This document shows, in pieces, positions 1-5,845 of a stretch of 12,202 bases of DNA; position 1 is the first letter of the stretch, and each line of letters begins with the position of its first letter. Origin of the DNA: an uncultured Spirochaetota bacterium (GTDB lineage: Bacteria > Spirochaetota > UBA4802 > UBA5368). The position numbers were made by a program, and so were the translations under genes. A model generated the notes under the pieces. It made no database searches, was not told the DNA's origin, and was given only the letters and a program-made list of their open reading frames with translations. Location of the stretch: assembly GCA_937864375.1 (NCBI GenBank), contig CALMJO010000193.1:1-12202 (forward strand), given 5' to 3'.

Positions 1-43
1 AGATGCCAGGAAAAAGTTTAAATATTGAATTAATTTTATGTGG

Positions 44-178
44 TCAGAGCACTAGTATCTTTTCGATGCTGCGTCCGTCGTACGTGCCGCCCTTCTGCAT
101 GATGTTGATTCCCGTAACCGCGACGTTGAGCAATACTATTACGCCGATAACGATGAGCGTGATTTTAAGCGCCTTCAT
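44..178 (-). CDS. 44-residue single-span membrane protein
   Basis: Too short for most gene callers but well supported. Reading the minus strand from ATG at 178 gives 44 codons and a TGA at 44-46. Residues 5-25 are an almost unbroken hydrophobic stretch (ITLIVIGVIVLLNVAV), preceded by two lysines (K2, K5), so a membrane span with the N-terminus inside is expected; the remaining 19 residues are polar (QKGGTYDGRSIEK). An AGGAG sequence lies about 9 nt before the start, in the 18-nt gap after the dehydrogenase stop, which argues for translational coupling in the marR-SDR operon. An earlier ATG at 183 is followed at once by a stop (ATG CAA TGA), so it is not the start. I do not recognise the family. 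Function is unknown; a partner or membrane anchor for the neighbouring dehydrogenase is only a guess. Confidence 0.6.
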   Translation of the reverse strand: MKALKITLIVIGVIVLLNVAVTGINIMQKGGTYDGRSIEKILVL

Positions 179-196
179 TGCATTGTTCTCCTGTGG

Positions 197-1009
197 TTAG
201 TTTTGTCTTCCTTTCCAGGTATCGTTCGCGTGGTCCATGCCCAGGAAGGCGTTGAGCCAGTCCATCGCCTTTATGGGGAGGAGCACCTTCGTGAGCGGGG
301 TGAGGAACTTGACCGGGAGGTTGGGAACCGCGACCATGGCCTGGTTCTTCTTGATGGCCTTGAGCACGTTCCTGTTGACCTGGTCCGCGGTGAGCATCTT
401 CGTCCCGGCGACCATCTTGGAGCCGGAGAACATGCCGGTGTTGACCGTGTTGGGGCACACGTAGGTGACTCCCACGTTCGTCTTTTCCTTGCGCATCTCC
501 TGGCGCAGCGCGTCCGAAAGCCCCACCACGCCGAACTTGCTCGCGCAGTACGCGGTGAGGTTCGGGATCGCGAGAATCCCGCCGGCCGAGGCGAAGTTCA
601 CGATGTGTCCCTGTTTTTTGCGTATCATCGCGGGGAGGAAGGCCTTGATCGTCCAGAACATCGCGGTGAGGTTGATGTTGATGGTTTTCTCGATTGCCTC
701 TTCCTCGAGGTCCACGAGCTCCAGGGCCTTGACTATTCCCGCGTTGTTGACCAGCAGGTCGACCTCGCCCAGCTCCTTTTCGACCTTCTTCGCGAGCTGA
801 TGGACGGCCTTCCTGTCGGAAATGTCGCACACGAATTTCGCGCATTCCCCGAGCTTCGCAAGATCTCCCGCGGTCCTGGCGAGCTCCTTTTCGTTAAGGT
901 CGACGAGCGCGACGCGGCACCCCTCCTTTAAGAGCTTCTCGGAGAGATCCCTGCCCATGCCCATGGCGGCGCCGGTGACGAGTGCGACCTTGCCCTTGAG
1001 ATTCTTCAT
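197..1009 (-). CDS. Short-chain dehydrogenase/reductase, SDR16C-like
   Basis: A 270-residue classical SDR that should catalyse NAD(P)-dependent oxidation or reduction of an alcohol/ketone. Visible signatures are the cofactor loop TGAAMGMG (12-19), an Asp at the end of the second strand (D37, favouring NAD(H)), NNAG (88-91), N111, the catalytic S141, and Y154/K158 in YCASK. Instead of the common PG motif after the active site it has CPNTVNTG (185-192). Together with GHIVNFASAGG this resembles the SDR16C branch (retinol dehydrogenase 10, 17-beta-HSD 11/13). The C-terminus (about 231-259) is hydrophobic or amphipathic and may touch the membrane. The ATG at 1009 is chosen because GGAGGT sits 5 nt upstream; a longer reading to 1057 would overlap marR and has no such site. 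It follows marR by 31 nt. Substrate cannot be read from sequence; a hydrophobic alcohol, sterol or retinoid-like compound is inferred. Confidence 0.9.
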   Translation of the reverse strand: MKNLKGKVALVTGAAMGMGRDLSEKLLKEGCRVALVDLNEKELARTAGDLAKLGECAKFVCDISDRKAVHQLAKKVEKELGEVDLLVNNAGIVKALELVDLEEEAIEKTININLTAMFWTIKAFLPAMIRKKQGHIVNFASAGGILAIPNLTAYCASKFGVVGLSDALRQEMRKEKTNVGVTYVCPNTVNTGMFSGSKMVAGTKMLTADQVNRNVLKAIKKNQAMVAVPNLPVKFLTPLTKVLLPIKAMDWLNAFLGMDHANDTWKGRQN

Positions 1010-1040
1010 CTGTGACCTCCAAATATAATTGTATACGGTT

Positions 1041-1514
1041 TCAGGATTCACGCGCATCCCGCGGGCGAAGCAGGGTCCCCAGCTCGCGCGCGGTGGCGAT
1101 GAATGAATCGATCTGTTCCGGGCCGTACCCGGACAGGTTGGCGAGTATGGTCTCGAACGAGTGCCGCTCTACGTCCGTGACCGCCTTCTCGCCCTTTTTA
1201 TTGAGCGACACCAGGATGATCCTGCGGTCCCGGTCGGCCTTTTTCCTGCTGAGGAGGCGCATCTTTTCCAACCGTCCCACGAGCCTGCTGCAAGTGCTCA
1301 GGGGAAGACGCATCTCGAGGGAGATGGACGTCATGCTCGCGGGTGAATGGCGCCGCAGGTACTGCAGCAGGAAGATCTCCTGGTACGAAAGCTTGAACCG
1401 GTCGACCTTCTCGCGCTCGAAGATGTAGATACCGCGCAGGGCCTGGAAGAGGACCTCGTCGAATTCCCCGCGGGTGAGAGCGGGCTCCGGGAGGGCGTTT
1501 CGTTTACTGGTCAT
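1041..1514 (-). CDS. MarR-family transcriptional regulator
   Basis: A 157-residue protein, normal length for MarR regulators, which bind palindromic operators as dimers and release them on binding small phenolic or lipophilic ligands. The winged helix-turn-helix is visible: helix region about 43-84 (LSYQEIFLLQYL, then LPLSTCSRLVGRLEKMRLL), followed by the wing with the family hallmark DRDRR (94-98) and VSLNKKGEK (102-110). The C-terminal helices 115-150 would form the dimer interface. No strong ribosome binding site precedes the ATG at 1514; the only weak candidate is TGGA. It is the first gene of an operon with the SDR and the 44-aa membrane protein, so it most likely represses itself and the dehydrogenase through the palindrome at 1533-1553. 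Family assignment is firm; the inducer is unknown. Confidence 0.9.
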   Translation of the reverse strand: MTSKRNALPEPALTRGEFDEVLFQALRGIYIFEREKVDRFKLSYQEIFLLQYLRRHSPASMTSISLEMRLPLSTCSRLVGRLEKMRLLSRKKADRDRRIILVSLNKKGEKAVTDVERHSFETILANLSGYGPEQIDSFIATARELGTLLRPRDARES

Positions 1515-1532
1515 ACGTCCAGTGTTGGAGAA

Positions 1533-1553
1533 ATAGTTGCAAAGTGCAAGTAT
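1533..1553. promoter_or_regulatory. Probable MarR operator palindrome
   Basis: A 21-bp palindrome with core TTGCA-AAG-TGCAA and ATA/TAT outer arms. Eight of ten base pairs match around the central base 1543. Size and TTGCA half-sites are typical of MarR-family operators. It lies 19-39 bp upstream of the marR start and overlaps the likely start of transcription, so self-repression is expected. The outer half-site ATAGTTGCA is also repeated in inverted form at 1576-1584. Binding is inferred. Confidence 0.6.
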
Positions 1554-1580
1554 TTTTTATTAATTATTTCCATTATGCAA
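1552..1580 (-). promoter_or_regulatory. Candidate promoter of the marR-SDR operon
   Basis: On the minus strand TTGCAT (1580-1575) and AAAAAT (1557-1552) are separated by 17 nt in a strongly AT-rich stretch between two GC-rich genes. The -35 matches the sigma70 consensus at four of six positions and the -10 at four of six. The palindrome at 1533-1553 would cover the -10 edge and start site, which fits a repressed promoter. Position is by eye only. Confidence 0.35.
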
Positions 1581-1584
1581 CTAT
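1576..1584. repeat. Second half-site TGCAACTAT, inverted copy of 1533-1541
   Basis: This 9-mer is the exact reverse complement of ATAGTTGCA at 1533-1541, the left half of the marR palindrome; the arms are separated by 34 bp. A second regulator half-site over the -35 element of the marR promoter would allow a dimer to bind there or a DNA loop to form. A chance match cannot be excluded. Confidence 0.4.
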
Positions 1585-1669
1585 CGGGCCCCGGCGCCGC
1601 CGTGCCCCCGCCCCTCCTGCCCGAAAATGAATTGCCAGCATGCGCGCGTGGGTATATCCGGTTAATGCC

Positions 1670-2641
1670 ATGAATGACAACAGGGAAACTTCCGGCGCGC
1701 GGATCGTCGAGACGGCGGTGGGGGCCGATTCCGACGGCATGAGGATCGACGCCTTTCTGGCCCGGCGCTTCACCTACCTGAGCAGGAGCGCCTGGCAGTC
1801 GGAGATCAGGGAGGGAAAGATTCTTCTCAACGGGAATGGACCGGGCAGCCCGCACCGGCAGGTGTGCGCTGGGGACGTGGTGCGGTTTGCGGGGAGGGAG
1901 CTGGAGGAGCCCGCCGTGGACGAGCGAATTGAGATCCTGTACGAGGACGAATGGCTCGTCGCGCTTTCGAAAAGCGGGAACATGCCGGTGCACCCCTCCG
2001 GGCGCTATTTCAACAATACCTTGGTGCGCATCATGGAGCGCCGCATGGGATGCAGGCTTCTCCCCGTCCACAGGCTCGACCGGGAGACCTCGGGCGTACT
2101 GCTGCTTGCGAAGGATTCCCTCACGGCGTCCCGCATCCAGAAAAATTTTTCAAGGGTGAGCAAGAGCTACGTCGCGATCGTGCACGGGGTGGTGGGCGCG
2201 CGCCGCTTCGAGGTCGATGTTCCCATAGGGTACGATCCCTCATCGAAGATTAATAAGAAGAGGCTCGCCTGGAGCGAAGCCCCCGAACAGGCCTTCACGG
2301 CCTTCAGGACGCTGTTCTCGTTCGGGGGCTATTCCCTCGTGAGGGCGTACCCGCGCACGGGAAGGCTGCACCAGATCAGGGTGCACCTGCGCCATGCGGG
2401 ATACCCCATCGTGGGAGACAAGATGTACGGGAAGGACCCGGCGTTCTACCTGAGGTTCATCACCGGGGGAATGACCGGTGAACTCGCGCGCGAGCTCGAG
2501 ATGCCGCGGTCGGCCCTCCATTCGCGGACGCTCAAGTTTTTTCATCCCCACGAGAAAAGAACGATGTACATAAAGGCCCCCCTGCCCGACGATATCAGGG
2601 AATTCATCAAGGAAAGGAGCATGCGATGTCGGAACCGGTAA
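1670..2641 (+). CDS. RluA-family pseudouridine synthase
   Basis: Converts uridine to pseudouridine in rRNA or tRNA. From the ATG at 1670 the protein has 323 residues. An N-terminal S4 RNA-binding domain covers about 24-75 (MRIDAFLARRF ... LLNG ... AGDVV) and the RluA/C/D catalytic domain about 86-305. The signature HRLDRETSG is at 134-142 with D137 as the catalytic aspartate; the family motif GRLHQIRVHL is at 231-240, followed by PIVGDKMYG. There is a modest insertion (about 256-280) before SALHSRTLKFFHP. The start is uncertain: an in-frame ATG at 1640 adds ten residues (beginning MRAWVYP) that do not look like family sequence, and neither start has a strong ribosome binding site. Which RNA and position is modified (RluC-, RluD- or TruC-like) cannot be decided. 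It overlaps the next gene by 16 nt. Confidence 0.92.
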   Translation: MNDNRETSGARIVETAVGADSDGMRIDAFLARRFTYLSRSAWQSEIREGKILLNGNGPGSPHRQVCAGDVVRFAGRELEEPAVDERIEILYEDEWLVALSKSGNMPVHPSGRYFNNTLVRIMERRMGCRLLPVHRLDRETSGVLLLAKDSLTASRIQKNFSRVSKSYVAIVHGVVGARRFEVDVPIGYDPSSKINKKRLAWSEAPEQAFTAFRTLFSFGGYSLVRAYPRTGRLHQIRVHLRHAGYPIVGDKMYGKDPAFYLRFITGGMTGELARELEMPRSALHSRTLKFFHPHEKRTMYIKAPLPDDIREFIKERSMRCRNR

Positions 2642-3150
2642 TTCCCGTGCGCGCGAAGCTCTTCACGGGCATCCTTGCGGGATCGGACCTGGTCCTGGAG
2701 CGAGCCGAGTTGATGCTCCGGAAGAAATTCGGAGAGATCGATTATAAGACCATGAAGATGCCGTTCGAGCACACCGAGTACTACAGCAAGGTGGGCAGGA
2801 ACCTCTTTCGCGTGTTTCTCTCGTTCAAGAAGCTGGTGCGCAGGGAGGACATAGTGAAGATCAAGCTCTTCACCAACGGGCTCGAAAAAAAGATTTCCGG
2901 GAAAGGGAACAGGTGCGTGAATATTGACCCGGGCTACATGACCCTTTCGAACGTCTACCTGGCCACCTGCAAGGAATTCTTTCACCGCGCCTACCTGCGC
3001 GAGGGCGTCTACCTGGAAAACGAATACCGCTACATGGGCAGGCGCCTTGAGCCGTGGGACTGGACCCCCCCCGATTACCTCAAGGACGACTACAAGCAGT
3101 TTTTCTACAATATCCGCGTCGTCTACACGCGACAGCTCAAGGGAAAATAG
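2626..3150 (+). CDS. DUF4416 family protein
   Basis: A 174-residue soluble protein that I assign to the uncharacterised DUF4416 family from its pattern: KLFTGILAGSD near the N-terminus (11-21), FEHTEYY (47-53), FLSFKKLVRREDIVKIKL (64-81), NIDPGY (99-104), a central ATCKEFFHRAYLREGVYLE (113-131) and WTPPDY (146-151). No signal peptide or membrane segment is visible. GGAG 6 nt before the ATG at 2626 supports this start, which lies inside the end of the pseudouridine synthase gene in another frame, so the two are probably translationally coupled. Function is unknown for the whole family as far as I know. The coupling hints at an RNA-related or housekeeping role, but that is guilt by association only. 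Confidence 0.8.
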   Translation: MSEPVIPVRAKLFTGILAGSDLVLERAELMLRKKFGEIDYKTMKMPFEHTEYYSKVGRNLFRVFLSFKKLVRREDIVKIKLFTNGLEKKISGKGNRCVNIDPGYMTLSNVYLATCKEFFHRAYLREGVYLENEYRYMGRRLEPWDWTPPDYLKDDYKQFFYNIRVVYTRQLKGK

Positions 3151-3184
3151 CGCCCGGCGCCCCGCGGAGCGGCGAATATATAAC

Positions 3185-3218
3185 TTGACTAATTGACTGC
3201 GTATGCGCGTAGTAATAT
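3185..3218 (+). promoter_or_regulatory. Weak candidate promoter for the EIIA-ruvB cluster
   Basis: The 125-bp gap before the EIIA gene has an AT-rich core with two tandem TTGACT hexamers (3185-3190 and 3193-3198) and a TAATAT at 3213-3218. The spacings are 22 and 14 nt, neither ideal for a sigma70 promoter. This is the only promoter-like sequence in the gap. Confidence 0.3.
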
Positions 3219-3275
3219 CTGCGTGCCGTCGTCCATCCGCCTCCGGGGCCTGTCAATGCGGTACGGTGATCCAGT

Positions 3276-3746
3276 ATGCTTATTTCCGAATACCTTAAAG
3301 CGGACAATATAATCATAGGCGCCGTCTCCAGGGATCGCTGGGAGCTCATAGGCGAGATGATGGAGCGCGCCCTCGCCAGCGGAGAAATCAGGCAGGAAGA
3401 CCGGGAGACGATCAGCAAGGCGCTCGTCGAGCGCGAAAAGTCCATGAGCACGGGGATAGGAAAGGGCGTCGCCATACCCCACTGCTCGTCGGTCAAGGTG
3501 GAGGAGGCGATCATCGTGCTCGCCGTGTGCGGCAACGGGATCGATTTCGACGCAATCGACAGCGAGCCGGTTAAAATCGCCATCCTGCTCCTGGTTCCCA
3601 AGAACAAGCTCGCCCAGCACATCAAGACGCTCGCGAACATCGCCAAGCTCATGAGCCTCGAGGCGCTCCGCGCCGAGCTGCTTGCCGCCGGTTCCCCAGG
3701 ACAGGTGATCGACTCCATACGTAAATACGAAAACGTCAAGAAGTAG
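3276..3746 (+). CDS. PTS EIIA component, fructose/nitrogen (PtsN) type
   Basis: A 156-residue single-domain protein of the EIIA-Fru/Ntr superfamily (PTS_EIIA_2). The phosphoryl-accepting histidine is H69 in the signature STGIGKGVAIPH (58-69); the domain fills residues 5-150, including LLLVPKNKLAQHIKTLANIAKL (104-125). It would take a phosphate from an HPr-like protein. Because no EIIB or EIIC is present here and the domain stands alone, a regulatory PtsN-like role seems likelier than sugar uptake. The ATG at 3276 is preceded by GGTGAT at a 5-nt spacing. The stop lies 4 nt before ruvB, so the two are probably one transcript. Family is certain; the choice between PtsN and a sugar EIIA is not. 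Confidence 0.9.
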   Translation: MLISEYLKADNIIIGAVSRDRWELIGEMMERALASGEIRQEDRETISKALVEREKSMSTGIGKGVAIPHCSSVKVEEAIIVLAVCGNGIDFDAIDSEPVKIAILLLVPKNKLAQHIKTLANIAKLMSLEALRAELLAAGSPGQVIDSIRKYENVKK

Positions 3747-3750
3747 CCCC

Positions 3751-4800
3751 ATGGAAGAGCCTTCCCGACTTGTGAACGTAAACCGGATGGACGAGGACGA
3801 CGAGGAGCGCTCGCTCAGGCCTGCGCGCCTGGATGAGTTCATAGGCCAGTCCAAGATCGTGGAAAACCTTCGCGTGTTCATCGCCTCCGCGCACATGAGG
3901 AAGCAGCCGCTGGACCACGTGCTCCTGGCGGGGCCGCCCGGCCTCGGGAAGACCACGCTCGCCTTCATCATCGCGCACGAGCTCGGGGTGAACCTCCGCG
4001 CGACCTCCGCGCCCGTGATCGACAAGGCCGGCGACCTCGCGTCCATCCTCACCGGGCTCGAGGCGAACGACGTCCTGTTCATCGACGAGATACACCGTCT
4101 CTCGCCCGCCATCGAGGAGATCCTCTACCCGGCCATGGAGGACCGCTGCATAGACGTGATGATCGGACAGGGGGTGGGCGCGAAGACCATAAAGATCAAC
4201 CTCGCACCCTTTACGCTGGTGGGGGCGACCACCAGGACGGGGCTTCTTACCTCGGCGCTGCGCGACCGGTTCGGCATACCGCTCAGGCTGAACTACTACG
4301 AGGACGCCGACCTCACCCGCATCGCGTCGAGAACCGCGCGCATATTGAACTGCGCCATCGAAAACGATGCGGCGGGCGAGCTCGCGCACCGCTCGCGCAG
4401 GACCCCGCGCGTGGTGAACCGTCTGCTGAAACGCGTTGCGGACTTCTCGATCGTCGAGAAGAAATCGCGGATCGACCTCGAGATGACGCGCTATGCGCTC
4501 GCCCGCCTGGAGATCGACGAACTGGGCCTGGACGAGATGGACCGCCGCATACTCGCGACGATCATCCAGAAGTACGACGGGGGGCCCGTGGGGCTCAAGA
4601 CCATCGCAGTGTCCGTAGGCGAGGAGACCGACACCCTCGAAGATTTCTATGAGCCCTTCCTGGTGCAGAGCGGGCTCCTCAACCGCACGCCGCGCGGCCG
4701 CGTCGCGACGCGGCACGCCTACGAGCACATGAAGATCCCATACACGAGAAAGCTCGACGAAGAGGTCCAGGCGGGCCTCTTCGAAGCGGACCAGGAATAG
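3751..4800 (+). CDS. ruvB: Holliday junction branch-migration ATPase RuvB
   Basis: A 349-residue AAA+ motor that, as hexamers with RuvA, drives branch migration of Holliday junctions in recombination and repair. Walker A GPPGLGKTT is at 61-69, Walker B IDEIH at 111-115, sensor-1 GATTR at 158-162 and the arginine-finger segment LRDRFG at 170-175. The C-terminal winged helix carries GLKTIAVSVGEE and ends in PRGRVATRHAYEH. The N-terminus EEPSRLVN matches the family's usual start region, which supports ATG 3751 over the in-frame ATG at 3787, although the ribosome binding site is weak. One oddity: the sensor-2 motif normally SRGTPR reads SRRTPR (215-220), a one-base change. ruvA and ruvC are not in the window. 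It is flanked closely by an EIIA gene (4 nt) and a permease gene (11 nt). Confidence 0.98.
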   Translation: MEEPSRLVNVNRMDEDDEERSLRPARLDEFIGQSKIVENLRVFIASAHMRKQPLDHVLLAGPPGLGKTTLAFIIAHELGVNLRATSAPVIDKAGDLASILTGLEANDVLFIDEIHRLSPAIEEILYPAMEDRCIDVMIGQGVGAKTIKINLAPFTLVGATTRTGLLTSALRDRFGIPLRLNYYEDADLTRIASRTARILNCAIENDAAGELAHRSRRTPRVVNRLLKRVADFSIVEKKSRIDLEMTRYALARLEIDELGLDEMDRRILATIIQKYDGGPVGLKTIAVSVGEETDTLEDFYEPFLVQSGLLNRTPRGRVATRHAYEHMKIPYTRKLDEEVQAGLFEADQE

Positions 4801-4811
4801 GGGAAAACGCC

Positions 4812-5168
4812 ATGTACTTGATCGGTATTGCAATCGGCGCGGTCGCGGGGGTGCTGGGCGGTATTGCGGGGATCGGGGGAGGCATTATCATGATACCCGC
4901 GCTTTCATTGCTTCTTGGCTTCAGCCAGCACGCATCACAGGGGACCACGCTCGCTGCCATGGTGCCGCCCATCGGCATACTCGCCGCGTACGTGTACTAC
5001 CAGAAGGGCTTCGTGAACGTCCCCCTCGCGGCATGCATTGCGATGGGTTTCCTCGCTGGAGGCCTTCTGGGCGCGAACATTGCCGTAGGCATCGATGAAA
5101 CCATGATGCGCAGGATATTCGGCGGCCTGATGATGCTCATGTCGCTGTACTACCTGTTCGGGAAATGA
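4812..5168 (+). CDS. Half-size TSUP (TauE/SafE, DUF81) membrane protein
   Basis: A 118-residue very hydrophobic protein with about four membrane spans (about 2-35, probably helix-loop-helix, 45-62, 69-90 and 97-116). The glycine-rich signature GGIAGIGGGIIMIPAL (15-30) is that of the TauE/SafE family of sulfite, organosulfonate or anion exporters. Full-length members have two such repeats in about 250 residues, so this is one repeat unit and would have to pair with itself or with another half. No second half follows; the next gene is hicB. The sequence ends cleanly after the last span (LYYLFGK), so it looks like a genuine half-size member rather than a broken gene. AGGGGA about 7 nt before the ATG may be the ribosome binding site; ruvB ends 11 nt upstream. 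Substrate unknown. Confidence 0.8.
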   Translation: MYLIGIAIGAVAGVLGGIAGIGGGIIMIPALSLLLGFSQHASQGTTLAAMVPPIGILAAYVYYQKGFVNVPLAACIAMGFLAGGLLGANIAVGIDETMMRRIFGGLMMLMSLYYLFGK

Positions 5169-5235
5169 GAGTGAACTTTTCCGGACAGAATTTTTTATTC
5201 CAGAAATGAATCAACATGGCGTATGTAAAGGTAGG

Positions 5236-5466
5236 ATGCAATTGATAACAAAACAGTTAACGGCTATCATTGAACGTGAGGGCAGCGGGTACGTGTCCCT
5301 GTGCCCAGAACTGGATATCGCAAGCCAGGGGGATACGGTCGAGGAAGCGAAATCGAATCTTAAAGAAGCGCTTGAGCTTTTTTTCGAAACCGCTTCCAGC
5401 GAAGAAATCGCCAGGCGTTCCCACGAAGAAATTTATATCACCAGGGTCGAGATCGCCGTTGGGTAA
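5236..5466 (+). CDS. hicB: HicB-family antitoxin (short form)
   Basis: From ATG 5236 this is a 76-residue protein matching the HicB partial RNase H-like fold: an N-terminal strand (LTAIIEREGSGYVSLCPELD), then ASQGDTVEEAKSNLKEALELFFE, the family's most conserved block. It should bind and neutralise the HicA RNase. No C-terminal DNA-binding domain is present; such short HicB forms are common, and then any autoregulation must come from elsewhere. AAAGG lies only 4 nt from this ATG. An upstream in-frame ATG at 5206 would add ten residues that do not resemble the family. The codon use is visibly more AT-rich than in ruvB or the genes around, which suggests horizontal acquisition. It overlaps the toxin gene by 8 nt. 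Confidence 0.88.
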   Translation: MQLITKQLTAIIEREGSGYVSLCPELDIASQGDTVEEAKSNLKEALELFFETASSEEIARRSHEEIYITRVEIAVG

Positions 5467-5680
5467 GCTTCGTGTTCTATCGGGAGCGGAGGTATGCGCA
5501 ATTCTCACACGGCATGGTTTCAATTTAGTTCGCCGGCGTGGAAGTCATATGGTTTTGCAAAAACGCATTCAGGACTCCACCATTACAGTTCCCGTTCCCA
5601 ATCACCCGGAGATCCGAATAGGGACCCTTCAATCGATAATAAGGCAATCAGGAATACCTCGGAGTGAATTTGAATGTTGA
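5459..5680 (+). CDS. hicA: HicA-family mRNA interferase toxin
   Basis: A 73-residue double-stranded RNA-binding-fold toxin expected to cleave mRNA and halt translation. The family pattern is clear: SGAEVCAILTRHGF, then RRRGSHMVL with the catalytic histidine H30, TVPVPNHPEIRIGTLQSIIRQSGI. The reading frame has no ATG in the right place; the best start is TTG at 5459, inside the end of hicB, giving an 8-nt overlap and tight coupling of toxin to antitoxin. A much longer frame open from 5270 is only the shadow of hicB. The order antitoxin-toxin is the reverse of the E. coli hicAB locus. All conserved residues are present, so it looks active. Confidence 0.85.
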   Translation: MGKLRVLSGAEVCAILTRHGFNLVRRRGSHMVLQKRIQDSTITVPVPNHPEIRIGTLQSIIRQSGIPRSEFEC

Positions 5681-5727
5681 ATGAAAAAGGCTCCGAAGGA
5701 AGTCCGGCAAAAAAATAACCAGGCTGG

Positions 5728-5795
5728 CCGGCGTGTTCCACACGTTATCCGTCACTATGCTGTGACGTGACCGCGAACGGCACGATGCACGCCGG
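5728..5795. other. Structured spacer between hicA and the START gene
   Basis: Within the 165-bp gap between two converging genes, CCGGCGTG (5728-5735) and CACGCCGG (5788-5795) form an exact 8-bp inverted repeat enclosing smaller hairpins: GTCAC/GTGAC (5751-5755 with 5762-5766) and CCG-CGAA-CGG (5771-5780). A competing hairpin CGTGT-TCC-ACACG (5732-5744) also exists. Runs of seven and eight A/T bases lie on both sides (about 5710 and 5808). It could serve as a bidirectional terminator or a small structured RNA; neither is shown. Confidence 0.35.
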
Positions 5796-5845
5796 GGAGA
5801 CGAACTTAAAAAAATAATTCATGCCTTACGAGCTCAGAACGCACC

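Noticed and set aside
3..200. Plus-strand open frame of 65 codons at the left edge
   Set aside because: It is antisense to the 44-aa membrane protein, which has a ribosome binding site and a sensible hydrophobic profile; the plus frame has neither.
3736..4833. Long minus-strand frame opposite ruvB
   Set aside because: GC-rich third positions open frames antisense to ruvB; the plus strand has unmistakable RuvB motifs.
5270..5458. Long N-terminal extension of the HicA frame
   Set aside because: The arginine- and lysine-rich extension is the shadow of hicB; homologous HicA sequence begins only around 5459.
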